Part shown: piece by piece, positions 32,415 to 41,512 of the stretch
How positions within the stretch are numbered: position 1 is the stretch's first letter
Layout of the letters: each line of letters starts with the position of its first letter
Source of the DNA: Polaribacter sp. KT25b
GTDB lineage: Bacteria > Bacteroidota > Bacteroidia > Flavobacteriales > Flavobacteriaceae
Direction: 5' to 3'
Assembly: GCF_900105145.1 (NCBI RefSeq)
Contig: NZ_LT629752.1
Span: forward strand, 620,001 to 684,000
Length of the DNA: 64,000 bases
Position numbers and translations under genes: made by a program
The notes under the pieces: model-generated
Seen by the model: the letters and a program-made list of their open reading frames with translations, nothing else
Told to the model about the DNA's origin: nothing
The model's database searches: none

Positions 32415-33725
32415 TTACTTGATAATTATTTTTTGTGTGTAAGACTTTCCATTCGAAACAACGTTTAATAAATAAACGCCAGATTTTAAATTTGAAGTAT
32501 CTAAAGAATGATTTTTAGTAACTGCTTTACTTGTTAATACTTTTGCTCCTAAAATATTAAATAAAGAAATTTCACCACCATTTACAGTATTAATATTTAG
32601 TTTCCCATAAACAACAGGGTTTGGATAAATGCTAACTCTATCTAAAATATTGTTATCTAATTTTAGTGTAGCTTCTGTTATATTTGCAGTCATTTGGTCT
32701 AAATAAACAATGTCTCCTGCTAATAAATTTGTAGCTTCACCTTCTACATAATTTATTCCAAACCAAAATACAATTCCATCAAACTCTTCAACGTTTTTAA
32801 TATCAAAAGTTAATTCTTCCCATTCTCCATTAGTATTAGTTGTAGTTACATTTGCAATTGGTTTGGTTGCAGTTTCTTCACCACCATCAAAAAGTTTTAC
32901 TCTAGCAGATATCGTAATAGGATTAGTTCTATTCGTTTTTGCCCACATTTTTATTTGAATATCAGAATCTACAGGATACTTTGTTGTGTATGTTTTTACA
33001 TAGTCGCTAAAAGCCCAGTAAGGAGCACTTGCATCCGTAGAGAATGTTGTTTTCAAACTTTGGTCTCCATCGTGTTTTTCTGTTGATGTAATTACTCTTG
33101 ATGCAAAATCTTTTACTCCACTTATATGAGTAATTCCAGAAGGTCCATCAAAACTAGGGTTTTGTATAAACTCTGAATAAGTTACTGCAGGTGCAGTTTC
33201 TAGAAACTCTATTTCATCTAAGTAAAAAGCAGATCCAGACGCTTCATTAGCAACATTTTTTCTAACAGCTATACTAAAATCTGTTAATTCTCCTTTCCAA
33301 AGATCGTAAATACTCATATCAATATAAGTAATAACATATTCATCTAAACTAGGAGAAATATTAATGTCTATTGTACCACCAGAGTTTGTTTTTATTGGAG
33401 TAGTTTCATCATTTTTACCACCAATTCTTAAGACTGTAGCAGTAGTAGAGTTTTTATATTTTATTTTAATATATTTTTTAACAGAAGCATCTACACCAGG
33501 TGTTGGTTTTATACCAAAGTTGGCATTATCTGTAGCTCTTATTAATTTTAATGCACCATCATTTGCCGTACCTTCTGTAGGTGCATGTTCTACGGTTCCG
33601 TTATTTCCATAATTTGTACTCCAACCTTCTAATCCAGTACTAAACGTAAATTTTTGAGCATTTATTTGAAAAGCAAATAAAGCAATGGTTAGTAGCAATC
33701 CTTTTTTAAGTATTTCTTTTCTCAT
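32415..33725 (-). CDS. T9SS-secreted protein with two jelly-roll (CBM-like) domains
   Basis: 436 residues: signal peptide (LLTIALFAFQINAQ), a first beta-sandwich (about 24-180, ending GSAFYLDEIEFLE), a second beta-sandwich (about 190-350; GDQSLKTTFSTD, DIVYLDQMTANI) and a C-terminal T9SS sorting domain (SIYPNPVVYGKLNI; KSYTQKIIIK). Both sandwiches look like carbohydrate-binding modules of the CBM4/9/11 sort, and no catalytic domain is visible. It may be a secreted or surface-attached binding protein. It has its own terminator and a copy of the shared promoter element 68 bp upstream. Confidence 0.75.
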   Translation of the reverse strand: MRKEILKKGLLLTIALFAFQINAQKFTFSTGLEGWSTNYGNNGTVEHAPTEGTANDGALKLIRATDNANFGIKPTPGVDASVKKYIKIKYKNSTTATVLRIGGKNDETTPIKTNSGGTIDINISPSLDEYVITYIDMSIYDLWKGELTDFSIAVRKNVANEASGSAFYLDEIEFLETAPAVTYSEFIQNPSFDGPSGITHISGVKDFASRVITSTEKHDGDQSLKTTFSTDASAPYWAFSDYVKTYTTKYPVDSDIQIKMWAKTNRTNPITISARVKLFDGGEETATKPIANVTTTNTNGEWEELTFDIKNVEEFDGIVFWFGINYVEGEATNLLAGDIVYLDQMTANITEATLKLDNNILDRVSIYPNPVVYGKLNINTVNGGEISLFNILGAKVLTSKAVTKNHSLDTSNLKSGVYLLNVVSNGKSYTQKIIIK

Positions 33726-33792
33726 CTTTAAAAGTTTATAAATTTATTTATATTCAAAGTAAAAATTATATGCACTAAAAGAAGGTACTTAG

Positions 33793-33821
33793 GGTAAATT
33801 TGGTGTGTCTATCTGTAAATA
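33793..33821 (-). promoter_or_regulatory. Shared PUL promoter element, copy B (upstream of CBM-like gene)
   Basis: Plus-strand reading is GGTAAATTTGGT, GTGTC, TATCTGTAAATA. It matches copy A at the outer arms almost perfectly and at GTGTC exactly. It is 68 bp before the ATG of the gene at 32415, compared with 67 bp for copy A, and begins only 17 bp from the stop of the regulator gene. Confidence 0.55.
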
Positions 33822-33838
33822 TTGTTTATAACAGTAAA

Positions 33839-36800
33839 TTAAGAAGTATGTTCTTCACTTTTTTCTTCTGCAAATTTACTTGGCGAAACATTATACATTT
33901 TTTTAAAAGTTTTAGAAAAATGATGTCTGTTTTTAAACCCTGTCATTAAAAAAACTTCATTTACAGGTAATTTTTCTTGTGCTAATAATTGTGCAGCTTT
34001 TTTTAAACGATAAGTTTTTAAAATTTCAAAAGGTGTTTGATTGGTTAATTCTTTTACTTTTTGATAAAAATGTGTTCTGTTTAAATACAATTCTCTTGAA
34101 AGGCTATTGATATCAAAATCTTGATTGTCTAAGTTTTCTTCTATAATACTGTATAACTTTTCTAAGAAAGCATTATCGTTTCTGTTATTTTTATTATTCT
34201 CTTTTGTTAAAGGAATACCAACTTGAAACCGTTCTCTTAATTGTTTTCTATTAATTAACAAAGCTTCGACATTTGTTACTAAACGTTGCACATTAAAAGG
34301 CTTTTTAATGTAAGCATCTGCACCGTCTCTTATACCTCTAACATGATCTTCTATATTAGATAAAGCGGTTAAAAGAATAACAGGAATATGGCTAGTTTTT
34401 AAGTTAGATTTAATACTAATGCATAAATCTAAACCGTTTAAAACTGGCATTTGAACATCACTAATAACAATATCTGGCCACTCATCTTCAAGTGCATCTA
34501 AACATTCTTGGCCATTTCTAAAAACTTTAATTTTAAAGTATTTTGATAAAATATCTGAGACGTAATTTCTCATTTCTAGATTATCTTCTGCATAAAAAAT
34601 TAGTGTATCAGAAAAATCACCACTTACTTTTATGTCTGATAATATTTCTTGTTTAATAAATTGTTTATCAATTTTAATCTCTTTTTCTTCTGGAAGTTCA
34701 ATTACTTCATCGATAATTTCATCTTCTTCAATTTGTATTTTTACAATTGGTAATTGAATTGTAATGGTTGTACCTTTATTAATTTTACTTTCTGCTTTTA
34801 TGTAGCCATAATGCATTTCTACTAACTTTTTAGTAAAAGCCAAACCAATTCCTGAACCAGAAATATGTTCTTTTTGTATAGATTGCGATTGATAAAAGCG
34901 TTCGAAAACATGTTCTAAATCTTCTTCGTCAATTCCCATTCCAGAATCTGAAACAGTAATCGTTAAATCTTTTTCATTGCTTCTAAAATCAATGTTTATT
35001 GTATCGTTTGCTCTGGTGTATTTAAAAGCATTACTAATTAAGTTGTTTATAATTTTCTCAATTTTATCTTTATCAGCAGATACAATTATGTTTTTCTCTT
35101 TTGATGAATAACTAAATGTTTTTTGATCTTTTTTAGCTAAAAAGTCAAAATCTTTAACGAGTTGATCTATAAATTTATTAAAGTTAAATCTAGAATAATG
35201 CATTTTAAGCATATTAGCATCTGCTCTTCTAAAATCTTGAACTTGATCTACTAATTGCTTAATTTTTTTTAATTGTCTTTTTACTAATCCAAGTTTTTCA
35301 GAAACATCTAAATTATTTTTATATCTTTCGGTAAGCGTCTCAATTGGATTAGTTATGAGTGTTATTGGAGTTTTTATTTCATGCGAAATATTAGAAAAAT
35401 AGCGTAGTTTAGACTCATTTAATTCTTTTATACTATCTAATTCTAGCTTTTCTATAGTTACTTTATGATGTAAAGATTGAATTTTAGTAATTGAAAACAC
35501 AATAGCATAAATAAATAAAACAAGTAAAACAAAATACCCAAAATATGCCCAATAGGTTTTCCAGAAAGGAGGCGTAATTGTAATAAATAACTTTTTAGGC
35601 GCAGACCATTCATTTAAAGAGTTAGAAGCCATATACGTAAACTCATATTTATCTGGTTGTAAACCACTATATCTAATAATGTTTTCGTTAGATGGTAATA
35701 TAATCCAATCTTTATTTACTTTAGATAATTTGTATTTAATTGTATGGTTTTTGGGGTTTGAAAAATGAAGACTAATCAGCTCAAAAGAAAAAACATTTTC
35801 ATCATAATTTAAAACTATTCTTTCTTGTTTAGAAATGTTTTCATTAAGTAACACTCTATTGTTTAAAGTGTCACCAGATTTTATAAGTTTATTAAAAACT
35901 TTAAAATTGCTTAAATAGGTATTTGGCAATTCTTCACTTTTACTAATTTCTTGCGGATTAAAATAGCTAAATGTATTTAGGCCAGAAAATAATAAAACCC
36001 CATTTTCTAATTTTTCTGATGTAAACCAAAAGTCTTCAAAAGGTAAACCATCTGCTAAATTAAATTTTCTAAATTGCTTACTTTTTAAATCAAATTTATT
36101 AAGTCCGATGTTGGTAGGAATCCAAAGGCCATGTTCATTATCGTATAAAATATTTTTTGCTGCGTTATTAGATAAACCTTCTTTTTCTGTATAAGGAATA
36201 AATTCTAAGGAAGTTCCGTTTTCTAGAACTCTACAAATTCCGCCGTTTTCGGTAGAAATCCAAAGTTCTTCATTTGGTAAACGAATTATTGATGTTACAA
36301 AATTGCTAGAAATCGAGTTTTTCTTTTCTTTATTAGTAGTGTATTTTTCTGCAATTTGATTTTTTAAAGCAACATTTTTTTTGTTTTCTAATCTAAAAAA
36401 ACCATGACCAGAACCAATCCAAATATACTCTTTTAGATGATCTGCATAAATATATCTAATAGTTTTTAATTTATTTTTTTTAAAAAAAGGATTAGAATTT
36501 AAAGACTCAATATTTTTAATAATAGTGTTTTTATCAACTGTAATTTTATAGACATTATTACTTGTACCTATCCAAATATTTCCTTCTTTGTCTTCAGAAA
36601 AAGATCTAAATAAGAATCCGTCAGAATTTTCTAAACTTTTATGTGTTATTTTTTCGAGGGTGTTATTTTTATTTCTAACAATATATAAGCCATCAATTTC
36701 ATTAACTTTTAACCATATATTTTTTTTACTATCAACAAAAACTCCTCCAATTTTAAAGTTTTTTGGTAGTTTAAAAGGTAAAGTATCAAATGTATTTGTT

Positions 36801-37966
36801 TTTGTATTAAATAAATTTAGATTTCCAGATATAGTAACGATAAAAACTCTGTTTTTATCATATTTAGACATAAAATTAACTCCAGTGGTTAAAACTTTAT
36901 TTATGTTTTTTTCATTGTTTTTATATGTTTTAAAAGGGTTTTCTTTGATGTTGAATTGATATAGACCTTCATCAAAAGTACCCACCCAAATATTATTATT
37001 AGATGAAGAAATAATGCGGCTAATTCTTAATCTATTTAAATTATCGGTAAATCTTTTCTCTTTAAAAGGTTCTTTAAAATCATTCTTTAAAGCAGATGTA
37101 AAGTTTTCTATTTGAAGAATTCCATCATTTAATGTTCCTAGCCATAAATTTCCTTTAGAATCTAATTTTATGCTATTAAAATTATCATTGATAAAGATTT
37201 TTTTCTTTAATATAAACTCATTGTTTTTATTTAAAGAAAAAACAGCAAGACCATTATTAAGAGTTGATAGAAAATTTGTAGCATCGATTTTTACAATAAA
37301 ATTAGAAGCTGTGATTTCTGACGAGAGAATTTTTTCAATTTTATTATCCGAAGAAACTTTGTAAAGAAAAAGACCTTCTGAGCTTGAAAAAATAATGTTT
37401 CCATTTTCTAATTCTAATGCTTTGTAAAACATTAGATTGCTAGAATACTTGGTTGAAGTAAATATTTTTTTTACTAATTTATAAGTTGCATCAAAAACTA
37501 AAACACCATTTCCTTCTGTAAGACAATAAATTAAACTGTTTTTTTTACTAATAAGGATTTTTCTAATAATTGGGCCATTTTCTTCGTCATTTGAGTCCTT
37601 ATTAGTGTATGCTTTAAAAAAAGTTTCTCGTTCGGTGTTATAAATTGTTAAACCTTCGTCTGTGCCAATTAGTAGGTTTTTGTTTTTATCTTCAGAAATA
37701 GATCTTACTCTATTGCTTGTTAAAATGTCTAAGTCAATAGCATTTTTATAAGTAGTTAGTTTTATGCCGTCATATTTGTTAAGACCTTCATATGTTCCAA
37801 TCCATAAAAACCCGTTAGAATCTTCAAAAACAGAAGAAACACCATTATGAGCTAAACCATTTGATATTGTTATTTTTTTTGCAAATGTTAGTTTAGATTC
37901 TTGAGCATAAATAGTGTGTATGCTTAGGTGTAAAAGCAGAAACAATATATTAAACTTTCTTATCAT
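33839..37966 (-). CDS. Hybrid two-component system regulator (sensor kinase/response regulator/AraC)
   Basis: 1375 residues: signal peptide, about fourteen two-component-regulator propeller repeats (for example SSVFEDSNGFLWIGTYEGLN) and a Y_Y_Y domain to about 790, one membrane span near 800-820 (YWAYFGYFVLLVLFIYAIVF), HisKA with phosphoryl His862 (SHEIKTP), HATPase (ISGSGIGLAFTKKLV), receiver domain with Asp1170 (VISDVQMPVLNG) and a C-terminal AraC-type DNA-binding domain (FKNRHHFSKTFKKMYNVSP). This is the standard Bacteroidota PUL regulator: the periplasmic propellers bind an oligosaccharide and the same chain activates transcription. It is divergent from the second susC and likely controls both arms of the locus. 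No domain is missing. Confidence 0.96.
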   Translation of the reverse strand: MIRKFNILFLLLHLSIHTIYAQESKLTFAKKITISNGLAHNGVSSVFEDSNGFLWIGTYEGLNKYDGIKLTTYKNAIDLDILTSNRVRSISEDKNKNLLIGTDEGLTIYNTERETFFKAYTNKDSNDEENGPIIRKILISKKNSLIYCLTEGNGVLVFDATYKLVKKIFTSTKYSSNLMFYKALELENGNIIFSSSEGLFLYKVSSDNKIEKILSSEITASNFIVKIDATNFLSTLNNGLAVFSLNKNNEFILKKKIFINDNFNSIKLDSKGNLWLGTLNDGILQIENFTSALKNDFKEPFKEKRFTDNLNRLRISRIISSSNNNIWVGTFDEGLYQFNIKENPFKTYKNNEKNINKVLTTGVNFMSKYDKNRVFIVTISGNLNLFNTKTNTFDTLPFKLPKNFKIGGVFVDSKKNIWLKVNEIDGLYIVRNKNNTLEKITHKSLENSDGFLFRSFSEDKEGNIWIGTSNNVYKITVDKNTIIKNIESLNSNPFFKKNKLKTIRYIYADHLKEYIWIGSGHGFFRLENKKNVALKNQIAEKYTTNKEKKNSISSNFVTSIIRLPNEELWISTENGGICRVLENGTSLEFIPYTEKEGLSNNAAKNILYDNEHGLWIPTNIGLNKFDLKSKQFRKFNLADGLPFEDFWFTSEKLENGVLLFSGLNTFSYFNPQEISKSEELPNTYLSNFKVFNKLIKSGDTLNNRVLLNENISKQERIVLNYDENVFSFELISLHFSNPKNHTIKYKLSKVNKDWIILPSNENIIRYSGLQPDKYEFTYMASNSLNEWSAPKKLFITITPPFWKTYWAYFGYFVLLVLFIYAIVFSITKIQSLHHKVTIEKLELDSIKELNESKLRYFSNISHEIKTPITLITNPIETLTERYKNNLDVSEKLGLVKRQLKKIKQLVDQVQDFRRADANMLKMHYSRFNFNKFIDQLVKDFDFLAKKDQKTFSYSSKEKNIIVSADKDKIEKIINNLISNAFKYTRANDTINIDFRSNEKDLTITVSDSGMGIDEEDLEHVFERFYQSQSIQKEHISGSGIGLAFTKKLVEMHYGYIKAESKINKGTTITIQLPIVKIQIEEDEIIDEVIELPEEKEIKIDKQFIKQEILSDIKVSGDFSDTLIFYAEDNLEMRNYVSDILSKYFKIKVFRNGQECLDALEDEWPDIVISDVQMPVLNGLDLCISIKSNLKTSHIPVILLTALSNIEDHVRGIRDGADAYIKKPFNVQRLVTNVEALLINRKQLRERFQVGIPLTKENNKNNRNDNAFLEKLYSIIEENLDNQDFDINSLSRELYLNRTHFYQKVKELTNQTPFEILKTYRLKKAAQLLAQEKLPVNEVFLMTGFKNRHHFSKTFKKMYNVSPSKFAEEKSEEHTS

Positions 37967-38418
37967 TAGGTTTTTTTAAGACTTATAATTGGACTAATAT
38001 ACTACAGTTTGTATTAATAAATAAGTAGTTGTACTAATGTGATAATTTTTAAAAAAGCATTTTAGATTTTGTTTTTATTAAAAAAAAATCAGAAAAAAAA
38101 AAGAAATAAATAGTAATGAGTTTACATATAACCAGTGCTAAAAAGTGATTAAAAATAATAGGTTAATAAATACAAATATAAATTTAAAAAAGTGTCTTGC
38201 AAATGCTTTAAAGTAAAAATAAGCGATTTTTAGCTTAAAAATATCAATAGGCTAAATAATTAAGATAAAATACTGCAAGTATGAGATAATTATAACAAAA
38301 ATTGAAATCTTAAGATTTTGTTAATTTACATATCGATTTTAATGGTTCAAAATCTGTTAAAAAACTATTAAACTATTAAGATCTAGAAAATATTAATTTA
38401 AAAATTAAAGGTAATTAA
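37967..38418. promoter_or_regulatory. Divergent intergenic region between HTCS and second susC
   Basis: This 452-bp, very AT-rich stretch has no plausible gene. It must carry the promoters of the minus-strand regulator and the plus-strand susCD operon. It contains a GTGTC at about 38195-38199 with an AATTTAAAAAA left flank, a weak resemblance to the shared element, and a TTAATTTAC at 38321-38329. No convincing TAnnTTTG box was seen close to either gene. Confidence 0.4.
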
Positions 38419-41400
38419 ATGAAAATTTTAAATTTATTATTAAAAAAACAGAAGGTTAATGGCTTGTTGTTGTTACTTCTATTAATGCTCAGTTTCACAA
38501 CATTTGCACAGACGATAACAGTAAAAGGTACAGTTAGCGATATTGAAGATAAAATGCCGATTCCTGGTGTTTCTGTGGTTGTAAAGGGAACACAAAATGG
38601 TGTTTCTACAGATTTTGATGGAAACTATTCGATCAAAGCTAAATCTGGAGATATACTTATTTTTAGTTATTTAGGTATGAAGGAGAAAGCTATTAAAATT
38701 AAAGGACCTACTTTAAATGTGTCTATGGTAGCAGATGTACAAAGTTTAGAAGAAATTGTAGTAATTGGTTATGGAACTGTTAAAAAGAAAGAGTTAACTG
38801 GTGCTGTAGCAAGAGTTGATGCCGAGGCGCTAGAAAAAATTGTTACCTCAGATTTAGGAGCTGCTTTACAAGGGCAAATATCTGGAGTAAATATTGTTTC
38901 TTCATCTACACCAGGTGGAAGTGCAGAAATATTAATACGTGGTATTACTTCTGTAGGAGACGATAATACACCTCTATATGTAGTTGATGGAATTATACAA
39001 GATGGAGATCCTGGAATACCACCAAGTGAAATAGAAACTATAAATGTTTTAAAAGATGCAGCTTCTGCAGCTATTTATGGTGCACGTGGTGCTACAGGTG
39101 TAATTTTAATTACAACAAAAAAAGGTAAAGCTGGTACACTTAAAATTAGAATTAATGGTACTTCTGCTGTGCAAGTAAGAAATGCTGCGGTTCCATTAAT
39201 GAATTCTACAGAGCAATTATATAGAGAAATAGTAACTCAAAGAAATACTACAACTACTTTAGATGAAGATTATAGTTCGTCTACATTGCGAAACCCATAT
39301 TTATTGCAAAATAACACAGATTTAAATGATATTATTTTTAATGATTTTGCACAAACACATAACTATAATACAAGTATTTCTGGAGGAACAGAAGAAGTTG
39401 CATATAATGTTACTATGGGAATGTTTAAGCAAGATGGTTTACAGTTGAATTCTGCTTATGAGCGCTTTAATGTAAGATCTAATACAACTTATAATAAAGA
39501 GAAGTTTAGAGCTCAAACAAGTGTAGGTTTGTCTTTAGATAGAAGAGATATTCCAAGATCAAATCTGTTATCTCAAGCTATTGTTTATAGTCCATTACAA
39601 AATGGTTTAGACTTAGACGATTCATCAACCTTAGGAGATGATGGTGATGATGCTACGAGATTAACTTGGGTCGTAGAGAGTTTAAAGACAAAAGAATATT
39701 TAAAAACCTTAAGAGGTAACGCTTCTCTTAATCTTAATTATGATATAAATAAAAATTTTAGTTTAAGTGGTAATGTCGGAATAACGTATACAACTGCAAG
39801 AGGTAAAATAGATGTGCCTTATCAAGAAGTTATAAATTCTTCAACAGGAAACGCTCTTACTCAACCTACAAATAGTTATATTGAAGATAGTAGTAATGAA
39901 AGAGTTAATATTTATAGTGAAGTTGGTGCAAACTTTAAAAAAGAAATTCAAGATCATTCTTTAAATCTTGGGGTGTTTTTAACTGCTGAAAAAACAACTT
40001 TTGAACAATTTTCTGCTAGAAGAACAGAAAATACAAATCCTGATTTTAATGTTTTAGATAGTGCTACTGGTGAACAGTTGGTAAGTTCTGGTTTTGATTA
40101 TACTACAACAAGGTTAAGTCAAATTGGTCGTTTACAGTATAGCTATAAAGGTAAGTATAATTTAAGTACTAGTATTCGTGTAGATCAAAGTTCTATTTTT
40201 GATGAAGATTTAAACTTAGGTGTTTTTCCTTCAATTGCTTTTGCATGGAATATTTCTGATGAAAACTTTTGGAAACCACTAAAAAGAACTGTTAATAGTT
40301 TAAAATTAAGACTTTCTCGTGGTACTGTTGGTAATGACCGTGCTACTCCTTATTCTTATCTTGGTACAGTAACATCTAATATTAACTATGTAGGTGATAC
40401 AGGTAGCGAAGTACTTTTAAATGGTGCTACACAAACCTCTTTTGTAAATCCATTACTTAAATGGGAAACAAGTAAACAATTTAATTTAGGTGTAGACGCA
40501 GGTTTCTTTAAAAACAAACTTACCTTAAGTGCAGAGTACTATACAACAAATAAAGAAGATATGATATTTCCTATCTTTTTACCTACTTCTGTTGGAGGAG
40601 GTAACAATGCTCGAATTTATGCAAATGTTGGAAATATGACAAATGATGGAGTTGAATTGGCAGCAAGGTATAGACATCGAATAGGTAAACTTTGGTTTCA
40701 AATGTCAAGTACATTTGCTACTAATAGAAATGAAATTACAAAAATTAATGGAGATACAGATTCTTATCCTACAAATGATATAGGTTTAGTAGGTAGAGCT
40801 CAAAATCAATCTAGAGTAACCTACCATAAAGTAGGAAGAGAAGCTGGTGCATTTTATTTATGGAGAACAAACGGTATAGTAAATACTGAAGAAAAATTAG
40901 CAGAATATCAAAAAATAGATAGTAATGCTAAAATGGGAGATGTTATTTTTATAGATCAAAATGGTGATAATGAATTAGATGATGATGATAGAGTATATAG
41001 TGGAAGTGGTTTACCTAAATTCGAAATAGGATATAATTTTGCTTCAACATACAAAAATTTTGATTTTTCAATGAACTGGTACGCAGCTATTGGACACGAA
41101 ATTATGAATGGGTTTAATGCATGGGCTTACGGCTTTGGAAGGCATAAAGATTTAATTTACCAATGGTCTGAAGCAAACCCAGAAACAAACATACCAGCTT
41201 ATAGAGATGATATTAGAAATCATCGAAACTTTATTGGATATAGTGATTTATGGTTAGAAAATGGGTCTTACTTAAGATTAAAGCAAGTAACTTTAGGATA
41301 TAGTTTACCAGATGAGGTAACCAAAAAATTGGGTATCGATAAATTGAGGATTTACCTTAGTAGTCAAAACCCATTAACATTTACTAACTACTCTGGATAT

Positions 41401-41499
41401 AACCCAGAAGTTGGTGGAAATGTGTCTTCAAGAGGTTTAGATAAAGGAACTGGGCCAGTTTCTGTTCAGTATTTAGCAGGAATTAATTTCAATTTTTAA
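38419..41499 (+). CDS. SusC-like TonB-dependent outer-membrane transporter (second set)
   Basis: 1026 residues. Signal peptide, carboxypeptidase-regulatory-like domain (ITVKGTVSDIEDKMPIPGVS; GDILIFSYLGM), plug start EEIVVIGYGTVKKKELTGAV, SusC signature TINVLKDAASAAIYGARGA, and a barrel ending AGINFNF. It is a close paralogue of the SusC at 8502, including the identical GYGTVKKKELTGAV and ENGDYLRLKQVSLGYSLP/ENGSYLRLKQVTLGYSLP segments. It heads a plus-strand operon with SusD, SGBP and a small lipoprotein. It probably imports a related or differently sized fragment of the same polysaccharide. Confidence 0.96.
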   Translation: MKILNLLLKKQKVNGLLLLLLLMLSFTTFAQTITVKGTVSDIEDKMPIPGVSVVVKGTQNGVSTDFDGNYSIKAKSGDILIFSYLGMKEKAIKIKGPTLNVSMVADVQSLEEIVVIGYGTVKKKELTGAVARVDAEALEKIVTSDLGAALQGQISGVNIVSSSTPGGSAEILIRGITSVGDDNTPLYVVDGIIQDGDPGIPPSEIETINVLKDAASAAIYGARGATGVILITTKKGKAGTLKIRINGTSAVQVRNAAVPLMNSTEQLYREIVTQRNTTTTLDEDYSSSTLRNPYLLQNNTDLNDIIFNDFAQTHNYNTSISGGTEEVAYNVTMGMFKQDGLQLNSAYERFNVRSNTTYNKEKFRAQTSVGLSLDRRDIPRSNLLSQAIVYSPLQNGLDLDDSSTLGDDGDDATRLTWVVESLKTKEYLKTLRGNASLNLNYDINKNFSLSGNVGITYTTARGKIDVPYQEVINSSTGNALTQPTNSYIEDSSNERVNIYSEVGANFKKEIQDHSLNLGVFLTAEKTTFEQFSARRTENTNPDFNVLDSATGEQLVSSGFDYTTTRLSQIGRLQYSYKGKYNLSTSIRVDQSSIFDEDLNLGVFPSIAFAWNISDENFWKPLKRTVNSLKLRLSRGTVGNDRATPYSYLGTVTSNINYVGDTGSEVLLNGATQTSFVNPLLKWETSKQFNLGVDAGFFKNKLTLSAEYYTTNKEDMIFPIFLPTSVGGGNNARIYANVGNMTNDGVELAARYRHRIGKLWFQMSSTFATNRNEITKINGDTDSYPTNDIGLVGRAQNQSRVTYHKVGREAGAFYLWRTNGIVNTEEKLAEYQKIDSNAKMGDVIFIDQNGDNELDDDDRVYSGSGLPKFEIGYNFASTYKNFDFSMNWYAAIGHEIMNGFNAWAYGFGRHKDLIYQWSEANPETNIPAYRDDIRNHRNFIGYSDLWLENGSYLRLKQVTLGYSLPDEVTKKLGIDKLRIYLSSQNPLTFTNYSGYNPEVGGNVSSRGLDKGTGPVSVQYLAGINFNF

Positions 41500-41512
41500 T
41501 ATCAAAATAATT

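Noticed and set aside
36588-36959. Plus-strand 123-codon frame inside the HTCS gene
   Set aside because: Antisense to propeller repeats, hydrophobic only because of AT-rich complement; no supporting features.
38080-38112. A-rich tract upstream of the second susC as a functional element
   Set aside because: Long A-runs are frequent in this AT-rich genome; no specific evidence of function.
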